Of a stretch of DNA of 64,000 bases, positions 37,331 through 47,900 are shown piece after piece. The translations under genes were made by a program, and so were the position numbers. Location: assembly GCF_003364205.1 (NCBI RefSeq), contig NZ_NXLV01000005.1, forward strand, positions 62,001-126,000. The letters run 5' to 3'. The DNA is from Helicobacter brantae (GTDB lineage: Bacteria; Campylobacterota; Campylobacteria; Campylobacterales; Helicobacteraceae). The notes beneath the pieces are model-generated. The model made no database searches. It was not told the DNA's origin and saw nothing but the letters and a program-made list of their open reading frames with translations. Position 1 is the stretch's first letter; each line of letters starts with the position of its first letter.

Positions 37331-38587
37331 CTATATCAGTATTTTTGTCATCAAAAATAACCAAAATGCAAACCCCACCCCCAAACTCAAGTCATACGCA
37401 CTCCTAAAACGCATAGCCAAAAGCGAAATACACAAATGAAAGAGGAGCAAAATTGTAGGCGTGTAAATCTCTGCCACCTCTAGCTCCAATCCCAAAGCCC
37501 ACTCCAACACCCTATCCCCCACTCCTCCCAATCCCAAACAATGCAAGACAATCATCACAACAAACCACAAAGGAAAAATCACGCTTAGCGGGATTGAGAG
37601 GATTGAGAAAAGGGAAAAAGCCCCAAAGACATAATGCACCAAAGGAAGCATTTGCAAAAAAAGTGCAATATTGAGCAAAATTGCGATTTTGAGCCATTGG
37701 AGTTTGCAAGAATCAAAGTGAAAATAGTGAAAAAATAAAAAGATATAAAACACTCCAGAGATTGAGAACCAAAACCCAATACTCAAAAGGAGTGAGGGGA
37801 AGAGTGCCACAATAGCAAGGGAGCAGACAAGCAAAAAAGAAAAGCTAAGAAGCCTTAGATGACAATAGACAAACCCCAAGGCCACTACACTCATCACATA
37901 TGCCCTCAAAAATGCAGGAGGTGTGCCAATAAAAAGCATATAAGCAAACAACACAATCCCACTGACGACCCCCATATCAAAAAGTCGATTGCGATAGGTA
38001 AAGTAGCGTTTTTGCAAAAACTCATAAGGTTTGCCCAAAAGCATATATAACGCCCACGCCAAAATCCCCAAATGCAACCCACTAATTGCAATGAGATGAG
38101 AGATGTGCAATGCACTTGCAATCTCCCTCCACTCCTTTGGCAAAAAAGAGGCAAAAAACAGACTTTCAAAGAGCTTGGAAATCAGAGGGTTTGAGTGCTG
38201 AGATTGAACAAAATAAAAAGGAGAGTGAAAGGGACTTGAGGGAAGAAGAGAGAGGGAGTAAGTGATGAAATAACAGCTTTTGAGTGATTGGAGAAAATCA
38301 CAATCATATACTTTGCCATAGAGTGATACTTCTTTATTGGAAAGATCTTTTAAATCCTCTTTGCTTGAAGTGTAGAAAATCTGCCCATTTTGAGCTTTGA
38401 GTTTGAAAATAGTTTTGGAGTTTTTTTCATATTGTGCCAAGACTTTGGCTTTAAACTCAAAGGGAGTGTGAGGAATTTGAGAAAATTGATAATACTTCCA
38501 CCCCACCCCTAAGACAAAGACTAGGAGAGCAAGAGCAAAAAATATCCCCCATTCTTTTTTGCCCTCTAAAAACTCTCCCTTCCTCAC
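37331..38587 (-). CDS. comEC: ComEC/Rec2 DNA-uptake channel, short form
   Basis: 418-residue membrane protein of the competence family, thought to pass single-stranded DNA through the inner membrane. The signature HISHLIAISGLHLGILAW is present, with about ten helices. It has a short N-terminal OB-like region and lacks the C-terminal metallo-beta-lactamase domain of longer ComEC proteins, as in other Helicobacter. It starts with GTG directly after the DUF1294 stop. Confidence 0.88.
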   Translation of the reverse strand: MRKGEFLEGKKEWGIFFALALLVFVLGVGWKYYQFSQIPHTPFEFKAKVLAQYEKNSKTIFKLKAQNGQIFYTSSKEDLKDLSNKEVSLYGKVYDCDFLQSLKSCYFITYSLSLLPSSPFHSPFYFVQSQHSNPLISKLFESLFFASFLPKEWREIASALHISHLIAISGLHLGILAWALYMLLGKPYEFLQKRYFTYRNRLFDMGVVSGIVLFAYMLFIGTPPAFLRAYVMSVVALGFVYCHLRLLSFSFLLVCSLAIVALFPSLLLSIGFWFSISGVFYIFLFFHYFHFDSCKLQWLKIAILLNIALFLQMLPLVHYVFGAFSLFSILSIPLSVIFPLWFVVMIVLHCLGLGGVGDRVLEWALGLELEVAEIYTPTILLLFHLCISLLAMRFRSAYDLSLGVGFAFWLFLMTKILI

Positions 38588-38872
38588 CTAAAAGCACACC
38601 CACAAAACTAAGGCATTAAGCACACAAGATTGTATGGCAACTAGAGGGAAGTAGAAATGTTTGCTTTTGTGTCTGAGTTTGTATATCCCCCACAATGCCC
38701 CCAAACTCCCCACCACACTCCAAAGCAAAAGAGTTTTTTCACTCACTCTTGGCTTATCTTTGATACTTCTTGCCTTATCAAGCCAAAAGAGAAAGAGTGT
38801 AATCAAACTGCAAAACCCCCACACCCCCAAAAGGATAAAAAATGCAAGATGAGTTTGCAATATCTCTCTCAT
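38588..38872 (-). CDS. DUF1294 small membrane protein
   Basis: 94 residues from the ATG at 38872, which has AAGGAG upstream; the longer reading would run into nhaC. Three hydrophobic segments and the family motif (FWLDKARSIKDKPRVSEKTLL, SLGALWGIYKLRHKSKH). Function unknown. Lies between nhaC and comEC with no gaps. Confidence 0.85.
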   Translation of the reverse strand: MREILQTHLAFFILLGVWGFCSLITLFLFWLDKARSIKDKPRVSEKTLLLWSVVGSLGALWGIYKLRHKSKHFYFPLVAIQSCVLNALVLWVCF

Positions 38873-38873
38873 C

Positions 38874-40391
38874 TTACACTCCTTGCAATTCCCCTCCATA
38901 CTTGCTTTTAAGATAAGCAAAGATAGCAATCAATGCCCCTCCACCCAAAAGCATAGAAAACAAGGCATTCCCACTCAAAGAAAGAGCAAGGAATGAGATA
39001 AAAGCACAAAATGCAGAAATAGAGGCATAAGGAAGTTGAGTGATAAAATGGCTCTGAAGCGAACACCCTGCTCCAATAGAGCTAAGAATCGTTGTATCAG
39101 ACATTGGAGAGGTATGATCTCCATACACTGCTCCTGAAAGCACAGCTGAGATTGCAAAAATTACGCTCCCACCACTTTGCACAGCCAATTCTATGGCGAT
39201 AGGGATCATAATCGCAAAGCACCCCCAGCTTGTCCCCGTGCTAAAAGAGATAAAGGCTGAGATGAGGAATAAAAGCAAGGGTAAAAGCACCAAAGCACTA
39301 GAGGGAAGAGAGGTTTTGACAAGATTGCCTAGATACACACCTGTTTGCAAATCTTCTTTGATAACAGGTCCTATCGCCCACGCCAAAATCAAAATCACCA
39401 CAGCAGGAAGCATTGCGTTGATTCCTTTAAGAAAGATATTTGGAATCTCTGAGGTCTTAAGATAGGGCATAGAGAGCAAAAATGCCAAAAGCAGAGCAAT
39501 CAACCCCCCACAAAAGAGAGCAAAAGGCGTATCACAATCTCCTAGCATACTCAATAATTCCATAGAGCCTGAGTTTTTATACCCTGTGTAGAAAATCATA
39601 AAAGTGATTGATACCACAAGAGAGAGGATAGGCAAAAGCAAAAGAGAGATTTTGCTAGGTGGGTATTCATCTCTATGATCTTCTTTTTGACTAGAGACAT
39701 TGATATTTTTTCTCATTGCAGGGAGATTGACTTGCCACAAAATCGCCAAAAACACTCCCAAAAGTGCAAACCACGCATAGAAGTTGCTCCCCACACTACT
39801 AAGCAAAAAAAGCAATGGACTGCCACTTTGCTCAGGGGCACTTTTTTGCAAAACTCCGATGATATAAGCCCCCCAGCTAGAGATTGGCACTAGCACACAG
39901 ATAGGGGCTGAAGTGCTATCGATGATATAAGCCAATCGCTCTTTGCTTGATTTGTGCATTGCATTAAGTGGTTTGGCAATCTGTCCGACTGTGAGGGCAT
40001 TGAAATAATCATCGATAAAAATCACAATCCCTGCAAAAAACGCACTAAACTCTGAACTTCTTGTATCTTTGACTTTATCTCTTGCCCACTCTACAAACGC
40101 CCCCACACCTCCTGAAACCAACACCACTTGAGAGAGGATTCCCAAAAAGAGCGTAAATAAAAACACATAGATACTATCCCACACCAAGCTCACCCCACTC
40201 TCAGAGCTGTATTCATAAAATACTGATGAGATTTTCTCATACACATAAGAGAGGATTCCTAGAGGTTCTTGATAGTGTAAAATCACGCCTCCTAGCACAA
40301 TCCCTACAAACAAGGACAAAACAACACGCTTAGTCAATAACACAAGTGCAATCACGACAATTGGCACAAGCAAACTCAAAGATGAATTCAT
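38874..40391 (-). CDS. nhaC: NhaC-family Na+/H+ antiporter
   Basis: 505-residue inner-membrane protein with about 12 helices. Family marks are FIDDYFNALTVGQ, TSAPICVLVPISSWGAY, SFSTGTSWGCFAIM and AVLSGAVYGDHTSPMSDTTIL, the last carrying the conserved polar residues. Its family exchanges sodium for protons, or in some members metabolites for sodium. AAGGAAC precedes the ATG. First gene of the minus-strand run that continues into comEC. Confidence 0.88.
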   Translation of the reverse strand: MNSSLSLLVPIVVIALVLLTKRVVLSLFVGIVLGGVILHYQEPLGILSYVYEKISSVFYEYSSESGVSLVWDSIYVFLFTLFLGILSQVVLVSGGVGAFVEWARDKVKDTRSSEFSAFFAGIVIFIDDYFNALTVGQIAKPLNAMHKSSKERLAYIIDSTSAPICVLVPISSWGAYIIGVLQKSAPEQSGSPLLFLLSSVGSNFYAWFALLGVFLAILWQVNLPAMRKNINVSSQKEDHRDEYPPSKISLLLLPILSLVVSITFMIFYTGYKNSGSMELLSMLGDCDTPFALFCGGLIALLLAFLLSMPYLKTSEIPNIFLKGINAMLPAVVILILAWAIGPVIKEDLQTGVYLGNLVKTSLPSSALVLLPLLLFLISAFISFSTGTSWGCFAIMIPIAIELAVQSGGSVIFAISAVLSGAVYGDHTSPMSDTTILSSIGAGCSLQSHFITQLPYASISAFCAFISFLALSLSGNALFSMLLGGGALIAIFAYLKSKYGGELQGV

Positions 40392-40452
40392 ATTAAGAGT
40401 TCCTTTGTTTTAAGATAGCTAAAAAGCAAACCCTTAAATACTAGCAAACTTT

Positions 40453-40959
40453 TTATTCTTCAATCACATCAATTCCACTTGGAATCTCAAAAACAAACTC
40501 TTCTTTTGGGATTTTTTGGTTTAAAACCACATTTTTTAGAGTGATGACTACCCCCTCTCCCAAACTATCTTCATAGAAGATTCTTTCAGGGAGATTGTTT
40601 TGGAGCTGGATTGTATAGGTGATATTGTCAATTTTGGAGTGATACAAGTTTGGATCTTTTAAATCTTGTTTGGCTTTTTGCAAAATTGCAATGAAGTCAA
40701 GATGAGCTTCGATTCTTTTGATAATCACTTGAGAGAGCATAGGCTCATAGGCGATAACCTTATTGGCATTGATATATACCACTTTTTTGAGGGGTGTGGT
40801 GTATTCCCACTTGGCAAGATTGGGTGAAGTGGCTACAAATCTTCCCTCATAAGCGATGGGTTGAGATTGGATACTTTGAGTGAAATCGGCTCTAATAGAG
40901 TTAATCTCAAGCCCAAAAAGAGATGAAAAAATCAAGAAAAAAGAGCAAATCTTTTTCAT
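40453..40959 (-). CDS. lolA: Outer-membrane lipoprotein carrier LolA
   Basis: Periplasmic chaperone for lipoproteins. 168 residues with an N-terminal signal peptide (KKICSFFLIFSSLFG) and the LolA strand pattern (IRADFTQSIQSQPIAYEGRFVATSPNLAKWEY). Divergent from secA-lolE, so the lipoprotein export genes cluster here, as in H. pylori. Confidence 0.88.
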   Translation of the reverse strand: MKKICSFFLIFSSLFGLEINSIRADFTQSIQSQPIAYEGRFVATSPNLAKWEYTTPLKKVVYINANKVIAYEPMLSQVIIKRIEAHLDFIAILQKAKQDLKDPNLYHSKIDNITYTIQLQNNLPERIFYEDSLGEGVVITLKNVVLNQKIPKEEFVFEIPSGIDVIEE

Positions 40960-41051
40960 TTATGCTACCCTTTGAAGTTTAATTGAAGTCGTATTTTATA
41001 GTGTATATGTTAAAATCTATGACAAAGAATAACAAAAGGTGGAAAATCGAT

Positions 41052-43586
41052 ATGTTTCAATCAATTTTTGGCTCTATTTTTGGGACAAGAAATTCAAGAA
41101 TGCTCCATAAATATGAAAGCAAAGTGAAAAAAATCAATGCTTTGGAATCTCATTATCAAGCTTTGAGTGATGAGGAGCTAAAAGAGGCTTTCAATGCCCT
41201 CAAAAACAAGGTGCTTACCCAAGAGTTAGGACTAGATGATGTGCTTTTTGATAGTTTTGCTATCACACGAGAGGCAAGTAGAAGAATCTATGGCAAACGC
41301 CACCACGATGTTCAGCTTATCGGTGGAATGGTTTTGCACGATGGCAAGATTGCAGAGATGAAAACAGGGGAAGGGAAAACTCTTGTAGCCACCCTTGCAG
41401 TCGCACTCAACGCAATGGTAGGCAAAAGCGTTCATGTCGTAACCGTCAATGACTACCTAGCCAAGCGTGATAGTGAAGAGCTTAGAGAGCTTTATGAGTT
41501 TTTGGGCTATTCTGTGGGAGCAATCCTCTCTAGTACCCCTGAAGAAGAGCGATTGAGAGTGTATGGTTGTAATATTGTGTATGGGACAAACAATGAATTT
41601 GGTTTTGACTACCTAAGAGATAATATGAAATACTCCCTAGAGCAAAAAGTGCAAAAAGATCACTATTTTGCAATCGTAGATGAAGTGGATTCTATCCTTA
41701 TCGATGAGGCTAGAACTCCTCTTATCATCTCAGGTCCTGCTAATAGAAAGCTAGAGAATTACCAACTTGCCAACTCTGTGGCAAATGCTTTGGAAAACGA
41801 AAAGCACTTCAATGTCGATGAAAAAAATCGCACGATTTTACTCACTGAGGAGGGAATCCTCAAAGCCGAAGAGCTTTTTGGTGTGGATAACCTCTACAAT
41901 ATCGAACACGCAGGACTAGCTCACCACCTAGATCAAGCCCTCAAAGCCAATTACCTCTTCCTCAAAGACAAAGATTATGTCCTCCAAGATGGCGAAGTAA
42001 TCATCGTCGATGAATTCACAGGAAGACTAAGTGAGGGGAGAAGATTTAGTGAGGGACTTCATCAAGCCATTGAAGCCAAAGAGGGAGTAGAAATCAAAGA
42101 AGAGAGCCAAACCCTAGCAGATATCACTTTCCAAAACTACTTCCGACTCTATGAAAAACTAGCAGGGATGACAGGGACAGCTCAAACTGAAGCAGGAGAG
42201 TTTTTGCAGATTTACAACCTTGATGTTGTCTCAATCCCCACAAATATCCCTATAAAGAGAAAAGATTTTGATGATTTGATTTACAAAAGCGAGAGAGAGA
42301 AGTTTGAGGCAGTGATTGAGAAAATCAAAGAACTTCACGCCAAAGGACAGCCTGTGCTTGTAGGGACAGCAAGTATTGAAAAAAGTGAATTGCTCCACGA
42401 ACTCCTCAAAAAAGAGCGAATCCCCCACACCGTTCTCAATGCCAAACAACACGCAAAAGAAGCTGAAATCATCAAAGACGCAGGAAAGAAAGGAGCAGTA
42501 ACCATTGCTACAAATATGGCAGGGCGAGGGGTGGATATCAAGCTTGATGATGAGATTAAAGAGCTTGGAGGGCTTTATATCATCGGAACAGAGCGACATG
42601 AAAGCCGAAGGATTGACAATCAGCTTAGAGGTAGAAGTGGGCGACAAGGTGATCCAGGGGCATCGCAGTTTTATCTAAGCCTAGAAGACAATCTCTTGCG
42701 TATCTTTGGAAGCGATAGAATCAAAGGCATTATGGAGAAACTAGGGCTAAAAGATGGAGAGCATATCCAATCAGGGCTTGTAACTCGCTCAGTAGAAAAC
42801 GCTCAAAAGAAAGTAGAAGGATTGCATTTTGAGTCAAGAAAACACCTCCTAGAATACGATGATGTGGCAAATGAGCAAAGAAAGGCAGTCTATAAGCTAA
42901 GAAATCAGCTCTTAGATGAAAACTTTGATATCACTTCCAAAATCCTAGAAGATAGAGAAATGCTTATTGATCAGATGATTCAAAACCTAGGAATCTTTCA
43001 TCAAGTCAGCAAAGAAGACGCACAAAAACTCACAGCCCAATTCCAAGAGGGCTTTGGGATAGAGCTAAAGGATTTAGAGGGCTTAGATGTGGAGAGCTTG
43101 AGGGAGAAGCTTTTAAAAGATCTTGAGAGTGATTATGAGGAGAAAATGGCAATTGTAGGGGAGAAACAACGCCACGAGATTGAGAGAATCATCTACTTGC
43201 AAATCCTAGATAACACTTGGAGAGAGCACCTCTATATGATGGATAATCTCAAAACAGGAATTGGGCTTAGAGGATACAACCAAAAAGATCCACTTGTAGA
43301 ATACAAAAAAGAGAGCTATAACCTTTTCTTAGAGTTGCGTGATACTCTCAAAGCTGAAGCTATCAAAATGCTTCATCTCCTCAAAATCCAACCCCAACAA
43401 GAAGAAGCCAACCAAAGAGCCTTGCAAAACCTTGAAGAGCAAAACGCCCCACTCCCCTCCTCTACCCCATTTGGTAACAAAACAGCTAGAAATGAGCTTT
43501 GCCCTTGTGGAAGTGGGAAGAAATTCAAACAATGCCACGGAAAAAGTGGTCCCAAAAAAGGACTTCTTGCAAAAGAGGGGAAATGA
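41052..43586 (+). CDS. secA: Preprotein translocase ATPase SecA
   Basis: Motor that drives proteins through SecYEG. 844 residues from the ATG at 41052, which has an AGGTGG site and matches the usual SecA start ([16 protein letters not shown]). The longer frame lacks an RBS. Walker A is [12 protein letters not shown], Walker B region [16 protein letters not shown], followed by the preprotein cross-linking domain, helical scaffold and a C-terminal zinc SEC-C tail ([19 protein letters not shown]). Overlaps lolE by ATGA. Confidence 0.97.
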   Translation: MFQSIFGSIFGTRNSRMLHKYESKVKKINALESHYQALSDEELKEAFNALKNKVLTQELGLDDVLFDSFAITREASRRIYGKRHHDVQLIGGMVLHDGKIAEMKTGEGKTLVATLAVALNAMVGKSVHVVTVNDYLAKRDSEELRELYEFLGYSVGAILSSTPEEERLRVYGCNIVYGTNNEFGFDYLRDNMKYSLEQKVQKDHYFAIVDEVDSILIDEARTPLIISGPANRKLENYQLANSVANALENEKHFNVDEKNRTILLTEEGILKAEELFGVDNLYNIEHAGLAHHLDQALKANYLFLKDKDYVLQDGEVIIVDEFTGRLSEGRRFSEGLHQAIEAKEGVEIKEESQTLADITFQNYFRLYEKLAGMTGTAQTEAGEFLQIYNLDVVSIPTNIPIKRKDFDDLIYKSEREKFEAVIEKIKELHAKGQPVLVGTASIEKSELLHELLKKERIPHTVLNAKQHAKEAEIIKDAGKKGAVTIATNMAGRGVDIKLDDEIKELGGLYIIGTERHESRRIDNQLRGRSGRQGDPGASQFYLSLEDNLLRIFGSDRIKGIMEKLGLKDGEHIQSGLVTRSVENAQKKVEGLHFESRKHLLEYDDVANEQRKAVYKLRNQLLDENFDITSKILEDREMLIDQMIQNLGIFHQVSKEDAQKLTAQFQEGFGIELKDLEGLDVESLREKLLKDLESDYEEKMAIVGEKQRHEIERIIYLQILDNTWREHLYMMDNLKTGIGLRGYNQKDPLVEYKKESYNLFLELRDTLKAEAIKMLHLLKIQPQQEEANQRALQNLEEQNAPLPSSTPFGNKTARNELCPCGSGKKFKQCHGKSGPKKGLLAKEGK

Positions 43587-44794
43587 AACTCACTTCCTTT
43601 CTCCTCCCCAAATATCTAAAATTTGACAAAACCCAACCCTTCATCTTCATCACCACTCTTTTGGCATTTCTAGGGATTAGTATCGGAGTAATGGTGCTAT
43701 GTGTGGCAATGGCGATAATGAATGGAATCAACAAAGAATTCAAAGAAAAAATCTTTGTGATGAACTCCCCTCTCAATGTCAAAGCCTATGGCAAAAATGC
43801 TATCCCCAAAGACTTGCTCTATGAACTCCAAATCAATTTCCCCACCCTCTCTTTCAGCCCATACTTACAATCCCACGCTATTATCAAGACTCGCTTTGGG
43901 ATTTATCCTGTGGCGATTTTTGGTGTGGATTTTGAGCTTGAGGCTCACAATAACCCTATCCTTGCCAAAGCTTTGGAGGGGAAAAAGGGCGTTCAAGAGT
44001 TTGGAGTAATTATGGGAGAGGACTTTGCCAAGTCCTATGGGGTGCTTGAGGGAGAGAAGTTGACATTCTTTTTCACAGAATTCTCTCCCAATGCCATTAG
44101 CTTCACTCCCACGATGAAACGCTTTGATGTGGCAGGGTTTTTCCACTCAGGCATTCGTGGATATGATAGAGGGTATAGCTATACCACCCTCTCCTCTATC
44201 GCCAAACTTCGCAATATCGATGAAAAACACTATGATGGAATCCACATCAACACTCCCAATCCTATGGAGGACTACAAAGCTATTTCTAGCTTTCTTGAAA
44301 AGAGATTCAAAGATAGGTTTTTTGTGGAGGGGTGGTGGCATCAAAATGGCAACCTCTTCTCAGCAATGGAGCTAGAAAAAAGAGCATTGTTTATCGTGCT
44401 TTTGCTTATCATCTTGATGGCTTCACTCAATATCATCAGCTCCCTTCTTATGGTGATAATGAATCGTAGGAAAGAGATTGCCCTGCTTTTGAGTATGGGA
44501 GCAAGCAAGAGGGAGATTCAAAGAGCATTTTTCTCTATTGGGTGCTTTATCGGACTAGGAGGGGTAGGAATTGGACTATTACTTAGCTTTGGAGTGATGA
44601 GTTTCCTAGATCACTTCCCTATCATCTCTCTCCCTGCTGATGTATATGGGACAACCAAACTCCCTCTAGATCTCTCATTGCTTGATCTAAGCCTCATTAT
44701 CTTAGGCTCAATCCTCATCGTGCTTCTCTCAGCCTACTACCCTGCTAGAAAAGCTAGTCAAATCAATCTCCTAGAAGTGCTTAGAAACGAATAA
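43583..44794 (+). CDS. lolE: Lipoprotein-releasing ABC transporter permease (LolC/E)
   Basis: 403 residues from the ATG overlapping the secA stop. Four membrane helices: one near 25-50, then three at about 275-400, around a large periplasmic domain typical of MacB-like permeases. Conserved ends include [21 protein letters not shown] and [18 protein letters not shown]. Moves mature lipoproteins from the inner membrane to LolA. The ATPase LolD is not in the window. Confidence 0.9.
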   Translation: MKLTSFLLPKYLKFDKTQPFIFITTLLAFLGISIGVMVLCVAMAIMNGINKEFKEKIFVMNSPLNVKAYGKNAIPKDLLYELQINFPTLSFSPYLQSHAIIKTRFGIYPVAIFGVDFELEAHNNPILAKALEGKKGVQEFGVIMGEDFAKSYGVLEGEKLTFFFTEFSPNAISFTPTMKRFDVAGFFHSGIRGYDRGYSYTTLSSIAKLRNIDEKHYDGIHINTPNPMEDYKAISSFLEKRFKDRFFVEGWWHQNGNLFSAMELEKRALFIVLLLIILMASLNIISSLLMVIMNRRKEIALLLSMGASKREIQRAFFSIGCFIGLGGVGIGLLLSFGVMSFLDHFPIISLPADVYGTTKLPLDLSLLDLSLIILGSILIVLLSAYYPARKASQINLLEVLRNE

Positions 44795-44827
44795 TCAAAC
44801 TTTTTCTCATTTTCTCTCCATTTACTC

Positions 44828-44858
44828 TTGACAAGTAGGGGGGGGGGGTAGGTATAAT
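44828..44858 (+). promoter_or_regulatory. Promoter of AT2 with a G11 tract in the spacer
   Basis: A perfect TTGACA (44828-44833) and a perfect TATAAT (44853-44858) are separated by 19 bp, of which 44838-44848 are eleven G. Loss of two G would give the ideal 17-bp spacer. Tract length should therefore change promoter strength. The implied leader is about 80 nt. Confidence 0.8.
44838..44848 (+). repeat. Poly-G tract (G11) in the AT2 promoter
   Basis: Eleven consecutive G, the only other G or C run longer than seven that I found besides the one in AT1. It is non-coding and lies between the -35 and -10 boxes. Confidence 0.92.
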
Positions 44859-44943
44859 TCTTTCAATAGTTGTTTTTCAAAATGACACAACCTGTCGCAA
44901 GAAAATTGAAAAATCACATAAAAATTTTGAATAAGGAAAAATA

Positions 44944-47900
44944 ATGAGAAAGAAAAAGATTTTCACTCCTATTGTAGCTGTAGGATTGGCGATGAGTTTG
45001 AGTGTGGGGAGTGAGGTGGATATTGAGATATGGACAACTCAGATAGAAAATTTCCATTTTAGTCAATTTTCTGATGCCAGTACTTACATAGATCGATATT
45101 TTTATGCTCCACAGAATGGATCGGAAGAACTTCTTGATTCATTCACACTTTCATTTGCCAATCGTCCAACAGCCAATCAACTCACTCTACAAAAAACAGG
45201 GAATGGAAGTGGGACTCTAGCATTGGGAGGAGCTAATTCCGTAAATTTTACAAGTGGAGCAGGAGTATGGATTAGTGAGTTTTCAATAGATTTTGCAAGA
45301 AGCGATATAACTTCATCCAAACAAATCTCTCTTATCTTTGGATATGGCTATATCAGCTCTCTTTCTCCATACGATTCATACAATGGAAACAAGACCACTT
45401 TTAATATACTTAATGGATATAATCGCAATGATACATTGGAAGTGCTTTTTACAGGAAGCACCAATAGCGATTTCACAATCAACTCTTCTAGCACAAACAC
45501 GATAACTTTTTCAAAAGCTTATGATGGGACAACCATAGAAAACATAGGTGATATCACTATTAGTGGCAGTGATAGCAAAAATATTTTTAATTTTGAAGAT
45601 ATCACCTACCGAGGAACATTTACTAATGCTATAAGCACAGACACTCAAATCAATCTTAATAGCTCAACCACACAGTTTATCGGGGATATCAACACCACAG
45701 GTGGAGGGATTACCACCATCAATATTCTTGCTTCAGGAACAACCTTGCAGGGAAATATACTAGCAGATAATGGAAAAAATCTTCTTGAACTCTCCTCAAA
45801 CACAACCTCACTCACTCTTAGCTCTACTTTTACAGCCAACTCCTCAGGGATCAACCAAATCAACTTCTCAAACACATCTCCTCTCACAATCACAAGTGAA
45901 AATGGATTGGTATTGAATGGAAATGCAACTTATGAGAGTGGGGGTGGAAATATTCTTGTGGGAGATAATAACCAATCGTTTTCATTACAAAATTCACAAG
46001 GAGAAGAACAGGCAATCACCACACAAAGTGGAATAACAAAAATTGATAGCATTTCTTTTGAGGGGAATATCCAAACTTCTGGGGGAATCACTCTATTTGG
46101 TGATTTTGATAGTAATGGCAATGACACTCGCATTGAGGGAAATATCATTGCCAATGGTGGCAATAATATTATTTCCAACACATCCATTTATGGCAATCAA
46201 TGGTTGGCATACGGTAATTCCAAAAACATTTTCTACTCTTCAGATAATACTTGGATTGCAAGAAAAACGCTAGGTTCAAATGGCGAAGACGAAATTCAGC
46301 TTGGTGGCGATAATAATGGAGAAAATATTTTTTATATCAATGATGATGAAGCAATTCGTATTTATACATATGAGTATACTCCACTTTATATTGATGGGAC
46401 AATTCAAACTATCGGTGGGACAAGTAAAATTATTTTTACAGGAAGTCAGGGAAGGTTTGAAGGAAAAGTGGTTGCTGATGGTGGAAACAATGAAATCATC
46501 TTTGAGCAAAGTGGAGATTTTTATCTTGGAGAGCTTCTTTGGGCAAAAGACACTTCGACAAATACAATGCAAGTTCAAAAGAATGTTTCAATTATTAGAA
46601 AAGAATTGAGAACAAATAATAGCAGTGGTGGAAATATTATCAATATTGAAAATGGAGCCAAATTAACTATTATCAATGATGATACAACATCCTATCAGAC
46701 CAATTTACCATCTGGACAATACATTGTCTCAACAGGTGGAGGAAAAAACATATTGCGTTTTGAGGGAACAAGTGGAGGTTTCTCTGGAAGTATTATTGCG
46801 CGTGGTGCAGATAATGATATTGTCTTCTCTCAAAATGGAACTTTTGATATAAGTGGTGGAGATATACTTGATGGCAACTACAATACTATTTTCTTGGCTT
46901 CTTATAGCAACAACAATTTTCTTATTGGAAATAACTCAGTTATAATCTCCACAGTATTTTCAGCTCTTTCAGAATGCAATGCAAGCAATAGCTTTATCAT
47001 CGGCAGTGGAGGAAGTCTTACTTTTTCCCAATCAGCTTCTTTGCATGCTGAGGAGAATAACAATGGTTCTGCTAATTTTACCATTGGAGATGGAGGGAGT
47101 CTCAACTTCACCAATGGGGGAGAAAAAACCTCTCTTATCTTAAAAGGTGGTGGAAAAACCAACATTGAATTTGACAACTATGGGAGCTTGAGTGGGAATA
47201 TCCAAACTCAGAGTGGAACAAACACACTCTACTTCAAAAATAGTAACAAAGGGGTATCTCCCCATGCAATCCTAGATGCAAGTTTTGAAGCTACAAATTA
47301 TGGGACAAATGTCATTAGTATCAATACAAATGGAACAATCCTCAAAAGCAATAATGGTTTGCAATTCTCAAGCTCTCAAGGTGGGAAAAATAGGGTTGAG
47401 CTTTTAGGAGATGGGGTTAGTCTAACTTTGCAAAATGTCTCTGATAGTCAAACCCAAACCCTCAATAGTAATGGAGTAAGTGAAGTGCATTTTGTAGGAG
47501 CAAACCAAACCTTTAATGGAAATATCCTCTCTCGAAGTGGGACTTCTACAATCACTCTTGGAGGAGTTGATAATAGCTCAAATGCTATTGTGGGCAAAGC
47601 TACTATCAATGGAAATATCACAGCAGATGGTGGAAATAACACCTTTAGCTTCCTCTATGATAGCTCAACCCTCTCTATGGGAGCTGGTAGTCAAATCATT
47701 GCAAACTCCACTTCTACCAATACCTTTACTATCGACAAAAATATCACTTTCCTCACAGATCTCACACTCTCAGGAAATGCCACAGACAATGGTGGAAATA
47801 TCATCAATATTGGCTCAGGAAAAACCCTTGCACTTTTAACCTCCACAGAAGTTTTAGCTTCAGTTATCACTTCTGGGGGTACTACCTCAATCAATTTTAA

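Noticed and set aside
40983-41051. Longer SecA start at 40983
   Set aside because: The extra 23 residues have no RBS and are not a SecA feature; the ATG at 41052 gives the usual N-terminus.
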